DNA from: Nigerium sp.
Lineage (GTDB): Bacteria > Actinomycetota > Actinomycetes > Propionibacteriales > Propionibacteriaceae
Reading direction: 5' to 3'
DNA length: 45,617 nt
Assembly (NCBI GenBank): GCA_016711325.1
Contig: JADJTH010000004.1
Location: 1 to 45,617, forward strand
Below, piece by piece: positions 9,178 to 17,184 of this stretch. The position numbers and the translations under genes were made by a program. The notes beneath the pieces are model-generated. The model saw only the letters and a program-made list of their open reading frames with translations. It made no database searches and had not been told where the DNA came from. The number at the start of each line of letters is the position of its first letter. The first letter of the stretch is position 1.

Positions 9178-9207
9178 AACGTAGCAGCCATCCGGGGGTC
9201 CCGCCAA
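9178..9207 (-). promoter_or_regulatory. Promoter of the sulfate operon leader
   Basis: On the minus strand, TTGGCG (9207-9202) and TACGTT (9183-9178) are separated by 18 nt, close to the housekeeping sigma consensus. The expected transcription start falls at about 9171-9170, on the ATG of the leader peptide. Confidence 0.6.
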
Positions 9208-9712
9208 CCGTCTCATGTTCGTCCGTGGTGACGCCGGGCTGAGGCCGTCATCGCGGGTAGCGTGGGAGACGCGAGCCGACGAGCGTCATGGGAGACGGAG
9301 AAGAACCGCGTCATGAAGCCAACGCCAGACCCGCTCGACGCGGACGGAATCGTCGTCCTTCCTTGGTCCTGACGCGTGAGGCCCGACCCCGAGTAGGCCC
9401 ACGGCGGAGTTCAGCGCGGTGAGCTGACTCTCGCGAACATAGCGGACACGCGTGGCCCTCTGTTGGGCCACGAGTGTCCACCATCTCCCGGACAGCGAGT
9501 CGACGGACTCGACGGAACGGCGGAGCAACATCCCTAGCCAGCCGGGAGCGCAGCCGAGGCGCTTCGTCGGGACGCTGAACGCATGTGCGATCTCGGTCGC
9601 CAGGGTCCGCCGTTGCGGCGCGGTCGGGCACGATGAGGTCGCCGCCGTGTACCTTGGCGACCTGCCGCAGGCACGCGAGACGTTCGCCGGGCAACGGCGC
9701 GCACTCACCCTC
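9208..9712. other. Stretch without a convincing gene
   Basis: Open frames exist on both strands but none has a ribosome-binding site, a recognisable domain or a consistent start. The frame of the phage-like fragment at 9713 stays open leftward to about 9452, with plausible sequence only from about 9640 (EVAAVYLGDLPQARETF). The stretch may therefore be the eroded 5' part of that gene. No RNA gene or clear repeat was recognised. Confidence 0.4.
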
Positions 9713-10027
9713 ATGTACGGCCGCGGGGTCACCGACGCCGAACGCGTCGAGGACATCACCACCCTCGACCGGATCGTGCGCCTCGAATGCGACCTGCTAC
9801 GGCCCGACCAGTCAAAAGCCGTCCTCGCCGAGAAACTCCGCCAGCTCGGCGACAGCGAACACACCGACGCCGGCGTCCTCACAGTGGTGCCGTTCGCGGG
9901 CGAGGCCGCCCGCGACCTCGCGATCCCCGACCCGACCGAGGGCCGGGTCTGCTACATCGCCGGGGCGTCCGGCGGCGTGTCGGTGTACACCCCGACCGGG
10001 TGGAAGTACCTCGCATGGCGGCCGTGA
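9713..10027 (+). pseudogene. Phage-like gene fragment next to tRNA-Ile
   Basis: These 104 residues begin MYGRGVTDAERVEDITTLDR and end with IPDPTEGRVCYIAGASGG and VYTPTGWKYLAW. The closing pattern (IPxPxxGxVxYI followed by VYTxTGWK) resembles C-terminal segments of phage tail or structural proteins. No ribosome-binding site precedes the ATG. The frame is open upstream, so the start is arbitrary and the piece is probably the remnant of a longer gene. It lies just beyond the 3' end of the minus-strand tRNA-Ile, the usual side for integrated elements. The phage assignment is based on motif resemblance only. Confidence 0.4.
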
Positions 10028-10053
10028 GCGATCAGCTCGCCAGGTCTCTAAAC

Positions 10054-10071
10054 CTCCTCACCCGAGAGGAG
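10054..10071 (-). terminator. Probable tRNA terminator hairpin
   Basis: CTCCTC/GAGGAG with a 6-nt loop is followed on the minus strand by GGTTTAGAG. It lies about 40 nt past the tRNA 3' end. The stem is short and the T-run weak, so this is tentative. Confidence 0.4.
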
Positions 10072-10111
10072 ATCTTGCGTATCTCCCCTAGTGGGAGTGG
10101 GAATCCATGGG

Positions 10112-10185
10112 TGGGCCTAACTGGACTTGAACCAGTGACCTCCGCCTTATCAGGGCGGCGCTCTAACCGTCTGAGCTATAGGCCC
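10112..10185 (-). tRNA. tRNA-Ile (anticodon GAT)
   Basis: On the minus strand the 74-nt gene begins GGGCCTATAGCTCAGACGG. It has the D-loop TAGCTCAG..GGTTAGAGC, the anticodon loop CTGATAA (GAT), the T-arm with GGTTCAAGTCC, and a 3' acceptor strand AGGCCC that pairs with the 5' end, followed by discriminator A. CCA is not encoded directly: the next bases are CCC. It stands alone, not in a ribosomal operon. Confidence 0.97.
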
Positions 10186-10254
10186 GTGCACCGGGTCGTT
10201 ACCTTACAGCGCCGGAAGCCGCGGGCTCAAATCGACGTGCGGAGTAGGGGTTGA

Positions 10255-10833
10255 CTACTGGCGACGCAGCTGGACCACGGTGCCGGTCACCGCGAGGACC
10301 GCGAACACCACCAGCGGCCAGCCGGCGAGAGCCATGGTGCCCGGACCGTCGTAGTCACCGATGTCGAACCGCCGCAGCATCATCGCGAGGCCCTGCACGA
10401 ATGCCGCCGCTCCACCGACGGCGCTGATCAGCACGACCAGCAGGTTGGCGAGGTTGACCGCCAGCGCGATCACCACCAGCAGCGCCGCACCCAGGTAGGG
10501 AGCGGCGGCACCGAGCCACCCGGACAAGCCGACGAGGGACGCCACGGTCACGCCGAGCGCCGCGCCGACCGAACCCGCCGCGATGAGGACGCCGAGCGCG
10601 TAGAACGCGTAGGCCAGGCCGGCGCACAGCGCAGCGGCGAGGCCGGCGATCACCCAGTCGAGGGTGCCTGCCAGAAGCGGCTGCCCCGTGACCTGGCTCG
10701 TCACGCTCGCCGCGATGGAAAAGCCGATGAGCGCCCCCCAGAGTGCGAGCGCGACCCGGACGAGCGGGCGTCCGTGGAAGCAGAAGAACAGGCCGATCAG
10801 CGCGACCACGATGCCGAGAACCATGTCGGACAC
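10255..10833 (-). CDS. DUF4203-like integral membrane protein
   Basis: This 192-residue protein is almost entirely hydrophobic, with six to seven predicted transmembrane segments separated by short Gly/Ala turns, and ends in a short basic tail VQLRRQ. The segment FCFHGRPLVRVALALWGALIGF followed by repeated small-residue helices resembles DUF4203/TMEM198-like proteins. GTG 10833 is chosen because GAGGGAGG stands at proper spacing. The ATG three codons later is an alternative. It is a single gene, divergent from htrA. Function is not known. Confidence 0.68.
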   Translation of the reverse strand: MSDMVLGIVVALIGLFFCFHGRPLVRVALALWGALIGFSIAASVTSQVTGQPLLAGTLDWVIAGLAAALCAGLAYAFYALGVLIAAGSVGAALGVTVASLVGLSGWLGAAAPYLGAALLVVIALAVNLANLLVVLISAVGGAAAFVQGLAMMLRRFDIGDYDGPGTMALAGWPLVVFAVLAVTGTVVQLRRQ

Positions 10834-10999
10834 GACGCCTCCCTCGCACGGATGCGCCCGGGCCTCACGCCGGACGGCTGCGACCAGCATAGGCGGGGCC
10901 TGGGACGGTCGCGGAGCGTGGCGCCTGCGTCCCCGTCGTAGGATCGGCCTGTCACCAGGACGCCGAGACTGCGCGTCCGCTAGCTGCGCAGGAGTTTCC

Positions 11000-12100
11000 G
11001 TGTCCCAGTTCGACTCTCCCCAGCGTCCGGCCCGACCGGCCGGTTCTTACGGCGAGGGACGCCGCCCGCTCGCCGGGTTGATCGCGCTCGCCGCCGCCGT
11101 GGGGCTGCTCGCGGGGTCGGTCGGTGGCGTCGTCGTCGCCCGCCACGAGGCGGCGAAGCTGGGCCTGTGCAACGTGAGTGACGTGTCGAGCGCGGTGCTG
11201 CCCGCCGTCGTCACCGTCCTCGTCTCGGGCGCGAACGGCGCCTCCGGCTCGGGTAGCGGGGCGATCCTGACGTCCGACGGGACGATCGTCACCAACCATC
11301 ACGTCATCGAGTCGGCGCTGCGGGGCGGCGAGGTCAGCGTCCTGCTCAACAACGGTGAGACCAAGCCGTCGACGCTCGTCGGCACGGACGCCGCCACCGA
11401 CCTCGCGGTGATCAAGGTCGAGGCGTCCGGGTTGCCGACGGTCGCGCTCAACGACGACGCCGGGCCGCGTGTCGGACAGCAGGTGATCGCGATGGGCGCC
11501 CCGCTCGGGCTGGTGGGCACGGTCACCTCGGGCATCGTGAGCGCCCTCGACCGGGACATCATCGCGGGCGGCGGCGACTCCGGCATGACGGTGCTCGCCG
11601 GCAACATCCAGACCGACACGGCCATCAACCCCGGCAACTCCGGCGGACCTCTCGTCGACTGCGACCGGCGCGTCGTCGGCGTCAACACGGCCATCTCGAC
11701 CGTGCCCAACGCCGACGGCACCGCCAGCGGCGGCAGCGTCGGCATCGGCTTCGCCGTCCCCGCCCACACCGTGCGGCGCATCACCGACGAGCTGATCGCC
11801 GTGGGCCGCGCGACCCATCCGTACTTCGGCATGTCCGTGGCGGAGATCCCGCCCGCGCTCGCGGCGCGGTTCGGCGTCCAGAGCGCGCTCTATGTGCAGG
11901 CGGTCGTGCCCGGCGGGCCCGCCGAGCGGGCCGGAGTCGTCGCAGGGGACGCGATCGTGACGATCGCCGGTCAACCGGCGACGTCGTTCTCGCTCGGACG
12001 GGTGCGGGCGCGGGCGTCGGCGGGCGACACCGTCGTGGTCGAGGTGTGGCGGGCGGGGGAGCGCGTGTCGTTCGGCGTCGTGCTCGCCGAACGGCCCTGA
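11000..12100 (+). CDS. htrA: HtrA/DegP-type membrane-anchored serine protease with PDZ domain
   Basis: This 366-residue protease probably acts in surface protein quality control. It has a short cytoplasmic N-terminus, one transmembrane helix (about 24-46), a trypsin-like domain and a C-terminal PDZ domain (about 265-366). The catalytic triad is complete: His101 in TNHHVIE, Asp134 in ATDLAVIKV and Ser214 in GNSGGPLVD. The substrate-binding segment NIQTDTAINPGNSGGP is canonical. GTG 11000 follows AGGAG. The PDZ carboxylate loop YVQAVVPGGPAERAGV is intact. Its 3' end overlaps the convergent P-type ATPase homologue by 130 bp. Confidence 0.93.
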   Translation: MSQFDSPQRPARPAGSYGEGRRPLAGLIALAAAVGLLAGSVGGVVVARHEAAKLGLCNVSDVSSAVLPAVVTVLVSGANGASGSGSGAILTSDGTIVTNHHVIESALRGGEVSVLLNNGETKPSTLVGTDAATDLAVIKVEASGLPTVALNDDAGPRVGQQVIAMGAPLGLVGTVTSGIVSALDRDIIAGGGDSGMTVLAGNIQTDTAINPGNSGGPLVDCDRRVVGVNTAISTVPNADGTASGGSVGIGFAVPAHTVRRITDELIAVGRATHPYFGMSVAEIPPALAARFGVQSALYVQAVVPGGPAERAGVVAGDAIVTIAGQPATSFSLGRVRARASAGDTVVVEVWRAGERVSFGVVLAERP

Positions 12101-14631
12101 CGGGCGTCGCGCCGCTCGAGCAGGCGCCACACCAGCGTCGTCGCCACGAACCACGCCGCGATGGCGAGGGCGACGACGAGGTAGTGCTGGGGCTCCATCC
12201 AGTCGATCCGGAACTGGCGCCGCGCCTGCGGAAACAGCGGCAGCAGCGTGCCGACAAGGGCGAGGACGCCGACGAGCGCGGCGAACCGCAGCCGCGGTCG
12301 GATGATGAGGTTGAGCACCAGCCCCGCGTACAACAACAGGTACGACACCGCCAGCTGGGCGGTGGGCACGTGGCCGGTGGACGCCACCTCGATCTCGTAC
12401 ACGATCAGCCCGGCCAGGCTGAGCAGGACGCCGGCCGGGATCGAGAACCGCGCCAGCGTTCGCGCGTAGTTCTTCTTGAACTCGTCGGGCGGCGGAGGCG
12501 GGATCAGGCCCAGCACGACGGACGGGATCGTGGCCGTCAGGACCGAGATGATCGAGCCCTGGCTGGCCAGGTAGGGGAAGCCGACCGTGAGCGTGCGCAC
12601 GTACACGATCAACAGCGCCGTGCAGATCACCATCGTCAGGTTGAGCTTGATGACGTCGAGGAGGCCGCCGGCGATGCCCTGGCCGTGGCGCAGCACCTCC
12701 AGGAGCGCGCGCGGCTCGTTCTCGCGCAGCACGATGTCGGCCATTCCGATCGCGGCCTGCGTGCTGGCGGGCTGGGCGACGGCCAGGCTCGCGGCGCTGA
12801 GGGCGGGCAGGTCGGACATGCCGTCGCCGACGACCGTCACGACCTCGCCGTCGGCGCGCATCGCCCGCACGAGCTCGGCGACCTGCACGGGGGTCAGCCC
12901 GCCGAACAGGACGTGGTCGGCGGCCGCCCGACCCCAGTCGGTCCGCGGGATCGCCTCCAGCTCGGCGCGTGACAGGACGCCGCGGCCGCGGACGAACGCC
13001 ACCTCGTCCTCGGTCATGCCACCGGCGCGCAGCAGGCCGAGGATCAGGTCGGCACTGCCCACGGCGAACGCCTTCACCTGGACGCCCGCGCGCCGGAAGG
13101 TCCGCACGACCTCCATCGCGTCCACGTCCACGTCCTCGCCGAACGTGATGACGCCGAGCGGCACCAGCTCGCCGGGGAGGACCGGGGCGCCGAGCGCGTC
13201 CCGCAGCGGCGCGGCTTCGGCGCGGTGCGCCAGCACGAACACCTGCCGGTCGCGCGTGCGCTCGTCCGGCGGCAGCGGCAGCGTCAGCCGGGGCTCCAGC
13301 ACGGCGCGGCGGCCGAGCACGTAGGTGCCCTCGGCGTCCGGCTCGCCGTAGGTCATCGCCGTCCAGCCGAGTGTGGACAGCTGGGCGCTCTCCTCGCGGA
13401 CGATGCGCTGCTCGCCTTCGTAGGCGTCCGCGAGGAGGCGGCCGACGGCGGTCTGGGTCGTGGTCGAGCGCGCCAGGTCGCCGAGCGCCTGCCGCACCCG
13501 CGCGCGGGAGATCCGCTCGCCTGTCTCGTCGGCGCACACGGTGAGGTCGACCGACGTCCCTGCGAGCGTTCCCAACTCGGTGAAGCACAACACGGTCGTC
13601 TCGGCCAGGGTCTCGATCGAGCGTGCGCTGTGCACCAGCCCGCCGTGTTGCGCGAGTTCGACCATGCCCGCGGCGTACGTGACGACGATCATCATGTACA
13701 TGCCGGTGGGGATCAGGCTGAAGATCACCGGGGCCGCCTGGATGAGCGCGTCGCCGTACTCGCCCAGATCGAGGTGCAGGAAGTTCGCCAGCAGCAGCAC
13801 CACGTACACGGCGACGACCACCAGCAGCGCCAGCAGGATGTGCGCGATCAGCCGCTCGAGCTGGGTCGGCCGCGACGCCAGCGCCGCGGTCTCCTGCGCC
13901 CGCGAGCTGACCAGACGGTCGCGGCCGACACGGTCGGCACGGTAGACGGCGCGTCCGGACACCACGAACGACCCGGCGTGCAGGGTGGCGGCCGGCCGGA
14001 CGCGCAGCCACGCCCGGGCGTCGGAGAGCGCCGACGCGTCGACCACCACCGACGCCGGTCCGAGCAGCGGGCCATCCGCGATGATCTGGTCGCCCGGGCC
14101 GGCGACCAGGATGTCGCCCCGGACGATGTCGTTGGCGCGCAGGGTGCGCAGCCGGCCGCCGCGAATGACCGCGTACCGCTCGGGCGTCGCGTCACGGAAT
14201 CGTTCCATGCGCCGGTCGGCGATGCTCTGCTGCAGCAGTCGGATGCCGGTCGTCAGGCCCAGCATGAACAACGTGACGAGCGCGCCGAACCACTCGCCCA
14301 GGATCAACTGGATGATCGACAAGCCGATCAGGTTGAGATTGAAGACGGTGAAGATGCTTTCCTTGCGCGCCACCTGCCAGGTGCGCACCGGCTTGAGGTT
14401 CAGCTCGTTGATCTCGCCGGGCCGTCTGCGGGCGGACGCCTCGTCGTCGCTGAGCCCCTCGGGCCACTCGAACGGCGCGGGCGGGGTCAGGCGGGCCGCA
14501 CGCCGCCGCCACCGCGTGGCGAGGAAGCCGCCGATCACAGCCAGCCAGGTGAGCGCCACGATCAGCAGCGGCACGCGCCCGCAGCGCTCGCGAACCGGCG
14601 GGGTGCGCGGTGCGGCGTCGCGGGCGGCCAT
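11971..14631 (-). CDS. Catalytically degenerate P-type ATPase homologue (CtpE-like fold)
   Basis: This 886-residue protein has P-type ATPase architecture: N-terminal membrane helices, an actuator-like domain (about 150-240), helices at about 260-325, a P/N-like region (about 345-640) and six C-terminal helices. The overall pattern is closest to CtpE-type cation ATPases. The phosphorylation motif DKTGTL is replaced by TELGTL (351-356), so the aspartate is gone. The actuator TGE is replaced by ALSDA (about 201-205), the membrane motif PEG reads PTG (308-310), and GDGVND reads GDGMSD (602-607). The frame is clean, so these are true substitutions. It cannot run the normal phosphoenzyme cycle. A regulatory or scaffold role with the upstream DUF2319 hydrolase is an inference. 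The last about 45 residues overlap htrA and may be spurious. Confidence 0.88.
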   Translation of the reverse strand: MAARDAAPRTPPVRERCGRVPLLIVALTWLAVIGGFLATRWRRRAARLTPPAPFEWPEGLSDDEASARRRPGEINELNLKPVRTWQVARKESIFTVFNLNLIGLSIIQLILGEWFGALVTLFMLGLTTGIRLLQQSIADRRMERFRDATPERYAVIRGGRLRTLRANDIVRGDILVAGPGDQIIADGPLLGPASVVVDASALSDARAWLRVRPAATLHAGSFVVSGRAVYRADRVGRDRLVSSRAQETAALASRPTQLERLIAHILLALLVVVAVYVVLLLANFLHLDLGEYGDALIQAAPVIFSLIPTGMYMMIVVTYAAGMVELAQHGGLVHSARSIETLAETTVLCFTELGTLAGTSVDLTVCADETGERISRARVRQALGDLARSTTTQTAVGRLLADAYEGEQRIVREESAQLSTLGWTAMTYGEPDAEGTYVLGRRAVLEPRLTLPLPPDERTRDRQVFVLAHRAEAAPLRDALGAPVLPGELVPLGVITFGEDVDVDAMEVVRTFRRAGVQVKAFAVGSADLILGLLRAGGMTEDEVAFVRGRGVLSRAELEAIPRTDWGRAAADHVLFGGLTPVQVAELVRAMRADGEVVTVVGDGMSDLPALSAASLAVAQPASTQAAIGMADIVLRENEPRALLEVLRHGQGIAGGLLDVIKLNLTMVICTALLIVYVRTLTVGFPYLASQGSIISVLTATIPSVVLGLIPPPPPDEFKKNYARTLARFSIPAGVLLSLAGLIVYEIEVASTGHVPTAQLAVSYLLLYAGLVLNLIIRPRLRFAALVGVLALVGTLLPLFPQARRQFRIDWMEPQHYLVVALAIAAWFVATTLVWRLLERRDARQGRSASTTPNDTRSPARHTSTTTVSPADARARTRPSENDVAG

Positions 14632-14642
14632 GACGGGGAACC

Positions 14643-16316
14643 CTATTCGTGAACGACAGGATCGGGATAGACGGGGATCGCCGCCATCGCCTCGATTCGC
14701 TGCTGGACGCGGGCGAGCGCGGCGTCGTCGAGGCCGGCGTCGCCGGTCACCTCGCGCCAGCCGGGCAACACCACGTCACCGAAGTTGTGCCCGTGCCGGG
14801 CCGGGACGGCCTCGCCGCCCAGCATGTCGATGGTGACCTGCACGCCGGTGATGAGGGGGATCCAGACCATCGAGTCGCTGATGTCGGACGCCCGCTGGTC
14901 GCGCTCGAGCCATTCGGGGGAGCGCCACAGCAGTTCGGGGCCGAGCCAGGTCACCGGGTCCGTGGCGTGCTGCAGGTAGAGCATGCGCGGCCCGCTCCAG
15001 GCGGCGGTGGGGCGGTGCTGGTCGCCGTCGGCGGACATCCATCGCACCTCGCGTCCGTCGTCGAGAACGGGCTGCCAGGCCGGCGTCCCGGCGTCGCGCG
15101 AAGCCTGCAGGCCTCGCCACAGCGGTGAGCCGTTCGGGCTGCCGACGAACAGGGCGCCGTCGGTGCGGGCGCGGACGGCGGCCACATCGTCGAACAGCGC
15201 CTGGCTGCCGTGGGCGCCGAGGCTGAGCCCGTAGCTGATCAGTGCCGGGCGGCTGTCGGCGGGCAGTGTGCGCCACCGGGCCTCGACGGCCTCGAACAGG
15301 ACGCGGGACGCCTCCACCGGGGCGTCCGGGTCGAAGACGAACGACACCCAGCTCGGCGTGTAGGCGTATTGCATGGATGCGACGGCCGTGTCTCCGGCAT
15401 GCAGGAACTCGATCGCGTCCATGGTCTGCGGCTCGAGCCAGCCCGAGCCGGTGGCGGTCGCCACCACGAGCACCGACCGCTGGAACGCGCCGGTCCGCTC
15501 GAGTTCGGCGACGACGAGCCGCGCGCGTTCGGCGATGGTGGGCGCGGACGCCAGCCCCGCGTACACCCGGATCGGCTGCTGCGCGGGAAGACCGGTGAGC
15601 GCGGCGATCTCGGCGGCATCGGGGCCGCCGCCGACGAAGTTGCCGCCGTGGCGTCCGAGCGTGCTCCACGCGATCGCCGAGCCGGTCCCGGCGGAGCGGT
15701 AGGTGGAGGCGGGTTCGGTGACGGACGCCGCGGGCCGGCCGTTGCGCTCGGCGTAGATTCCGTCGACGACACGCAGGACGCCGACCACGAGTCCCGCCAG
15801 GGCGAGCACAAGGGCGCCGACGGTCGCGACGAGCGCGAGAGGACGCCCCACGCGGCGCTTGGCCAGGCGAAACAGCCCGGCGACGCCCTTGCCCGCGGCG
15901 AGGAAGAGGAGGACGAGCGGCGCGAATCCGGTGAGGAAATCGAGGACGCCGGTGCCGGGCAGCGGCGGCATCTGCACCATGCGGCGCACCTCGTTCTGCC
16001 AACTGAACGCGAGCGTGGAGAGGATGCCGATGCCGGCGAGCCAGAAGACGCCGTAGAGCGCCCAGAAGCGGCGGGTGGAACGGAGGAAGCGTCGCCCCGT
16101 CAGGCGGCTGACCACGAAGGCGGCGCCGGAGGCGACCGCGTATCCGATGCCGAACGCGACCGCCGCGATCACGCACTGGAGCAGGGCCGGACGCGGCAGG
16201 AGCGAGGGTGTGACCGCGAGCGCCGCCAGCAGCAGGCCGGCGACGGCGCCCGACGGATCGATGGACCACCACCGCCGCGCGGCCAGGCGGCCGCGCGGCG
16301 GTGACTGATCGGTCAA
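14643..16316 (-). CDS. Membrane alpha/beta-hydrolase (DUF2319 family)
   Basis: This 557-residue protein has four to five transmembrane helices in the first about 190 residues and a hydrolase-like domain after that. The nucleophile elbow is GLSLGAHG, with Ser365. Typical family blocks are GRHGGNFVGGGP, MQYAYTPSWVSFVFDP and LYLQHATDPVTWLGPELL, the latter two framing the presumed acid and lid regions. Actinobacterial DUF2319 proteins are predicted membrane esterases or lipases, and the substrate is unknown. It starts 2 nt from the stop of the PLDc_N/SHOCT gene and ends 11 nt before the P-type ATPase homologue, so the three are probably co-transcribed. Confidence 0.85.
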   Translation of the reverse strand: MTDQSPPRGRLAARRWWSIDPSGAVAGLLLAALAVTPSLLPRPALLQCVIAAVAFGIGYAVASGAAFVVSRLTGRRFLRSTRRFWALYGVFWLAGIGILSTLAFSWQNEVRRMVQMPPLPGTGVLDFLTGFAPLVLLFLAAGKGVAGLFRLAKRRVGRPLALVATVGALVLALAGLVVGVLRVVDGIYAERNGRPAASVTEPASTYRSAGTGSAIAWSTLGRHGGNFVGGGPDAAEIAALTGLPAQQPIRVYAGLASAPTIAERARLVVAELERTGAFQRSVLVVATATGSGWLEPQTMDAIEFLHAGDTAVASMQYAYTPSWVSFVFDPDAPVEASRVLFEAVEARWRTLPADSRPALISYGLSLGAHGSQALFDDVAAVRARTDGALFVGSPNGSPLWRGLQASRDAGTPAWQPVLDDGREVRWMSADGDQHRPTAAWSGPRMLYLQHATDPVTWLGPELLWRSPEWLERDQRASDISDSMVWIPLITGVQVTIDMLGGEAVPARHGHNFGDVVLPGWREVTGDAGLDDAALARVQQRIEAMAAIPVYPDPVVHE

Positions 16317-16317
16317 T

Positions 16318-16716
16318 TCAGCGGGTCCGTGCGAGCGCGGCCTGCTTGAGCGACTGGAACTCGGCCGCGTTGATGGCGCCCGAATCCAGCAGCTGCTTCG
16401 CCTGCGCGATCTCGTCGGTGGCCGAGGAGGGAGCCGCGACCTCGCGGATGTACTGGTCGGTCGCAGCGCGCGCCTCGGCGACCTGCTCGGCCTGGCGCTG
16501 CCCCATGCCGCCGCCGCGGACGATCAGGTAGATCAGCGCCGTGAGGAAGGGCAGGAAGATGAGGAAGATGAACCACACGGCCTTCGCGGCGCCGCCGAGC
16601 TTACGGTCGCGGAACAGGTCGGTGATGATCGAGAACAGCGCCATCAGATAGGCGATGAAGATGAAGGCGGTCAGGAACCACCAGATGGCGTCCCAAATGA
16701 GCTGCCAGAAAGACAT
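16318..16716 (-). CDS. Small membrane protein with PLDc_N-like and SHOCT domains
   Basis: This 132-residue protein has two transmembrane helices (about 5-30 and 44-66, the second within AVWFIFLIFLPFLTALIYLIVRG, the PLDc_N pattern), a charged linker and a C-terminal SHOCT domain (DEIAQAKQLLDSGAINAAEFQSLK). SHOCT modules mediate oligomerisation in many actinobacterial small proteins. ATG 16716 follows AAGGAAG. It is first in the unit with the DUF2319 hydrolase and the ATPase homologue. Confidence 0.85.
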   Translation of the reverse strand: MSFWQLIWDAIWWFLTAFIFIAYLMALFSIITDLFRDRKLGGAAKAVWFIFLIFLPFLTALIYLIVRGGGMGQRQAEQVAEARAATDQYIREVAAPSSATDEIAQAKQLLDSGAINAAEFQSLKQAALARTR

Positions 16717-16788
16717 GAGAAGGCTTCCTTTCGCCCCCACGCTCGGGGGACTAATTCGAGGCTCGTCGAGCCAGAACAAAGCGTAGAT

Positions 16789-16816
16789 GAGACCGGCGGG
16801 TACTCCCGCCCGTCTC
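16789..16816 (-). terminator. Intrinsic terminator after the DUF6325/SHOCT pair
   Basis: GAGAC, one C/C mismatch, GGCGGG, a TACT loop, CCCGCC, one C, and GTCTC form an 11-bp GC-rich stem. On the minus strand it is followed by a T-containing stretch (ATCTACGCTTTGTTC). It separates the DUF6325/SHOCT pair from the next minus-strand unit. Confidence 0.6.
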
Positions 16817-16850
16817 GAATGCGGGCCGCGCGTCCCGAATATGGGCCGCG
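16811..16850. repeat. Two tandem 20-bp direct repeats
   Basis: Units 16811-16830 and 16831-16850 share CGTC.CGAAT..GGGCCGCG with three mismatches. They lie just inside the gap downstream of the SHOCT gene and next to the terminator hairpin. Their role is unknown. Confidence 0.6.
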
Positions 16851-16872
16851 CGGCGTGCGGGGACGGTGACGG

Positions 16873-17184
16873 CTACCCGGCGAGAATGCGCTGCTTCTGC
16901 GCGTCGAATTCGTCGGCGGTGAGCACGCCGGCGTCGCGCAACTGGCCGAGCTGCGTGAGCTGCTCGATCACGGTGGCCGGGTTGGCTGCGGGCCGTGCCG
17001 GGGGAGCCGCGGGGGCGACGGGTGCCGCCATCGCGGCCGCCTGCTGGGCCGCGACGGCCTGTTGCTGGGCCGCGGCCGCCGCATGCGCGTCTTCGGCCGC
17101 CCAGCGTCGCTGTTGCTTGCGCTGGACGTTCCCCACGACACGGGTCGCCACGCTGGCACGCGCGGCGGTACGCAACAGACTCAT
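16873..17184 (-). CDS. SHOCT-domain small protein
   Basis: This 103-residue protein has a basic N-terminus (RKQQRRWAAED), an Ala/Gln-rich middle (about 35-70) and a clear SHOCT domain at the end (LTQLGQLRDAGVLTADEFDAQKQRIL). No membrane segment is seen. It overlaps the DUF6325 gene by 4 bp, and such pairs recur in actinobacteria. The molecular role is unknown. Confidence 0.85.
   Translation of the reverse strand: MSLLRTAARASVATRVVGNVQRKQQRRWAAEDAHAAAAAQQQAVAAQQAAAMAAPVAPAAPPARPAANPATVIEQLTQLGQLRDAGVLTADEFDAQKQRILAG

Noticed and set aside
9286..9882. A 198-codon minus-strand frame between the leader peptide and tRNA-Ile
   Set aside because: No recognisable domain, no ribosome-binding site, and a Ser/Arg-rich composition typical of shadow frames.
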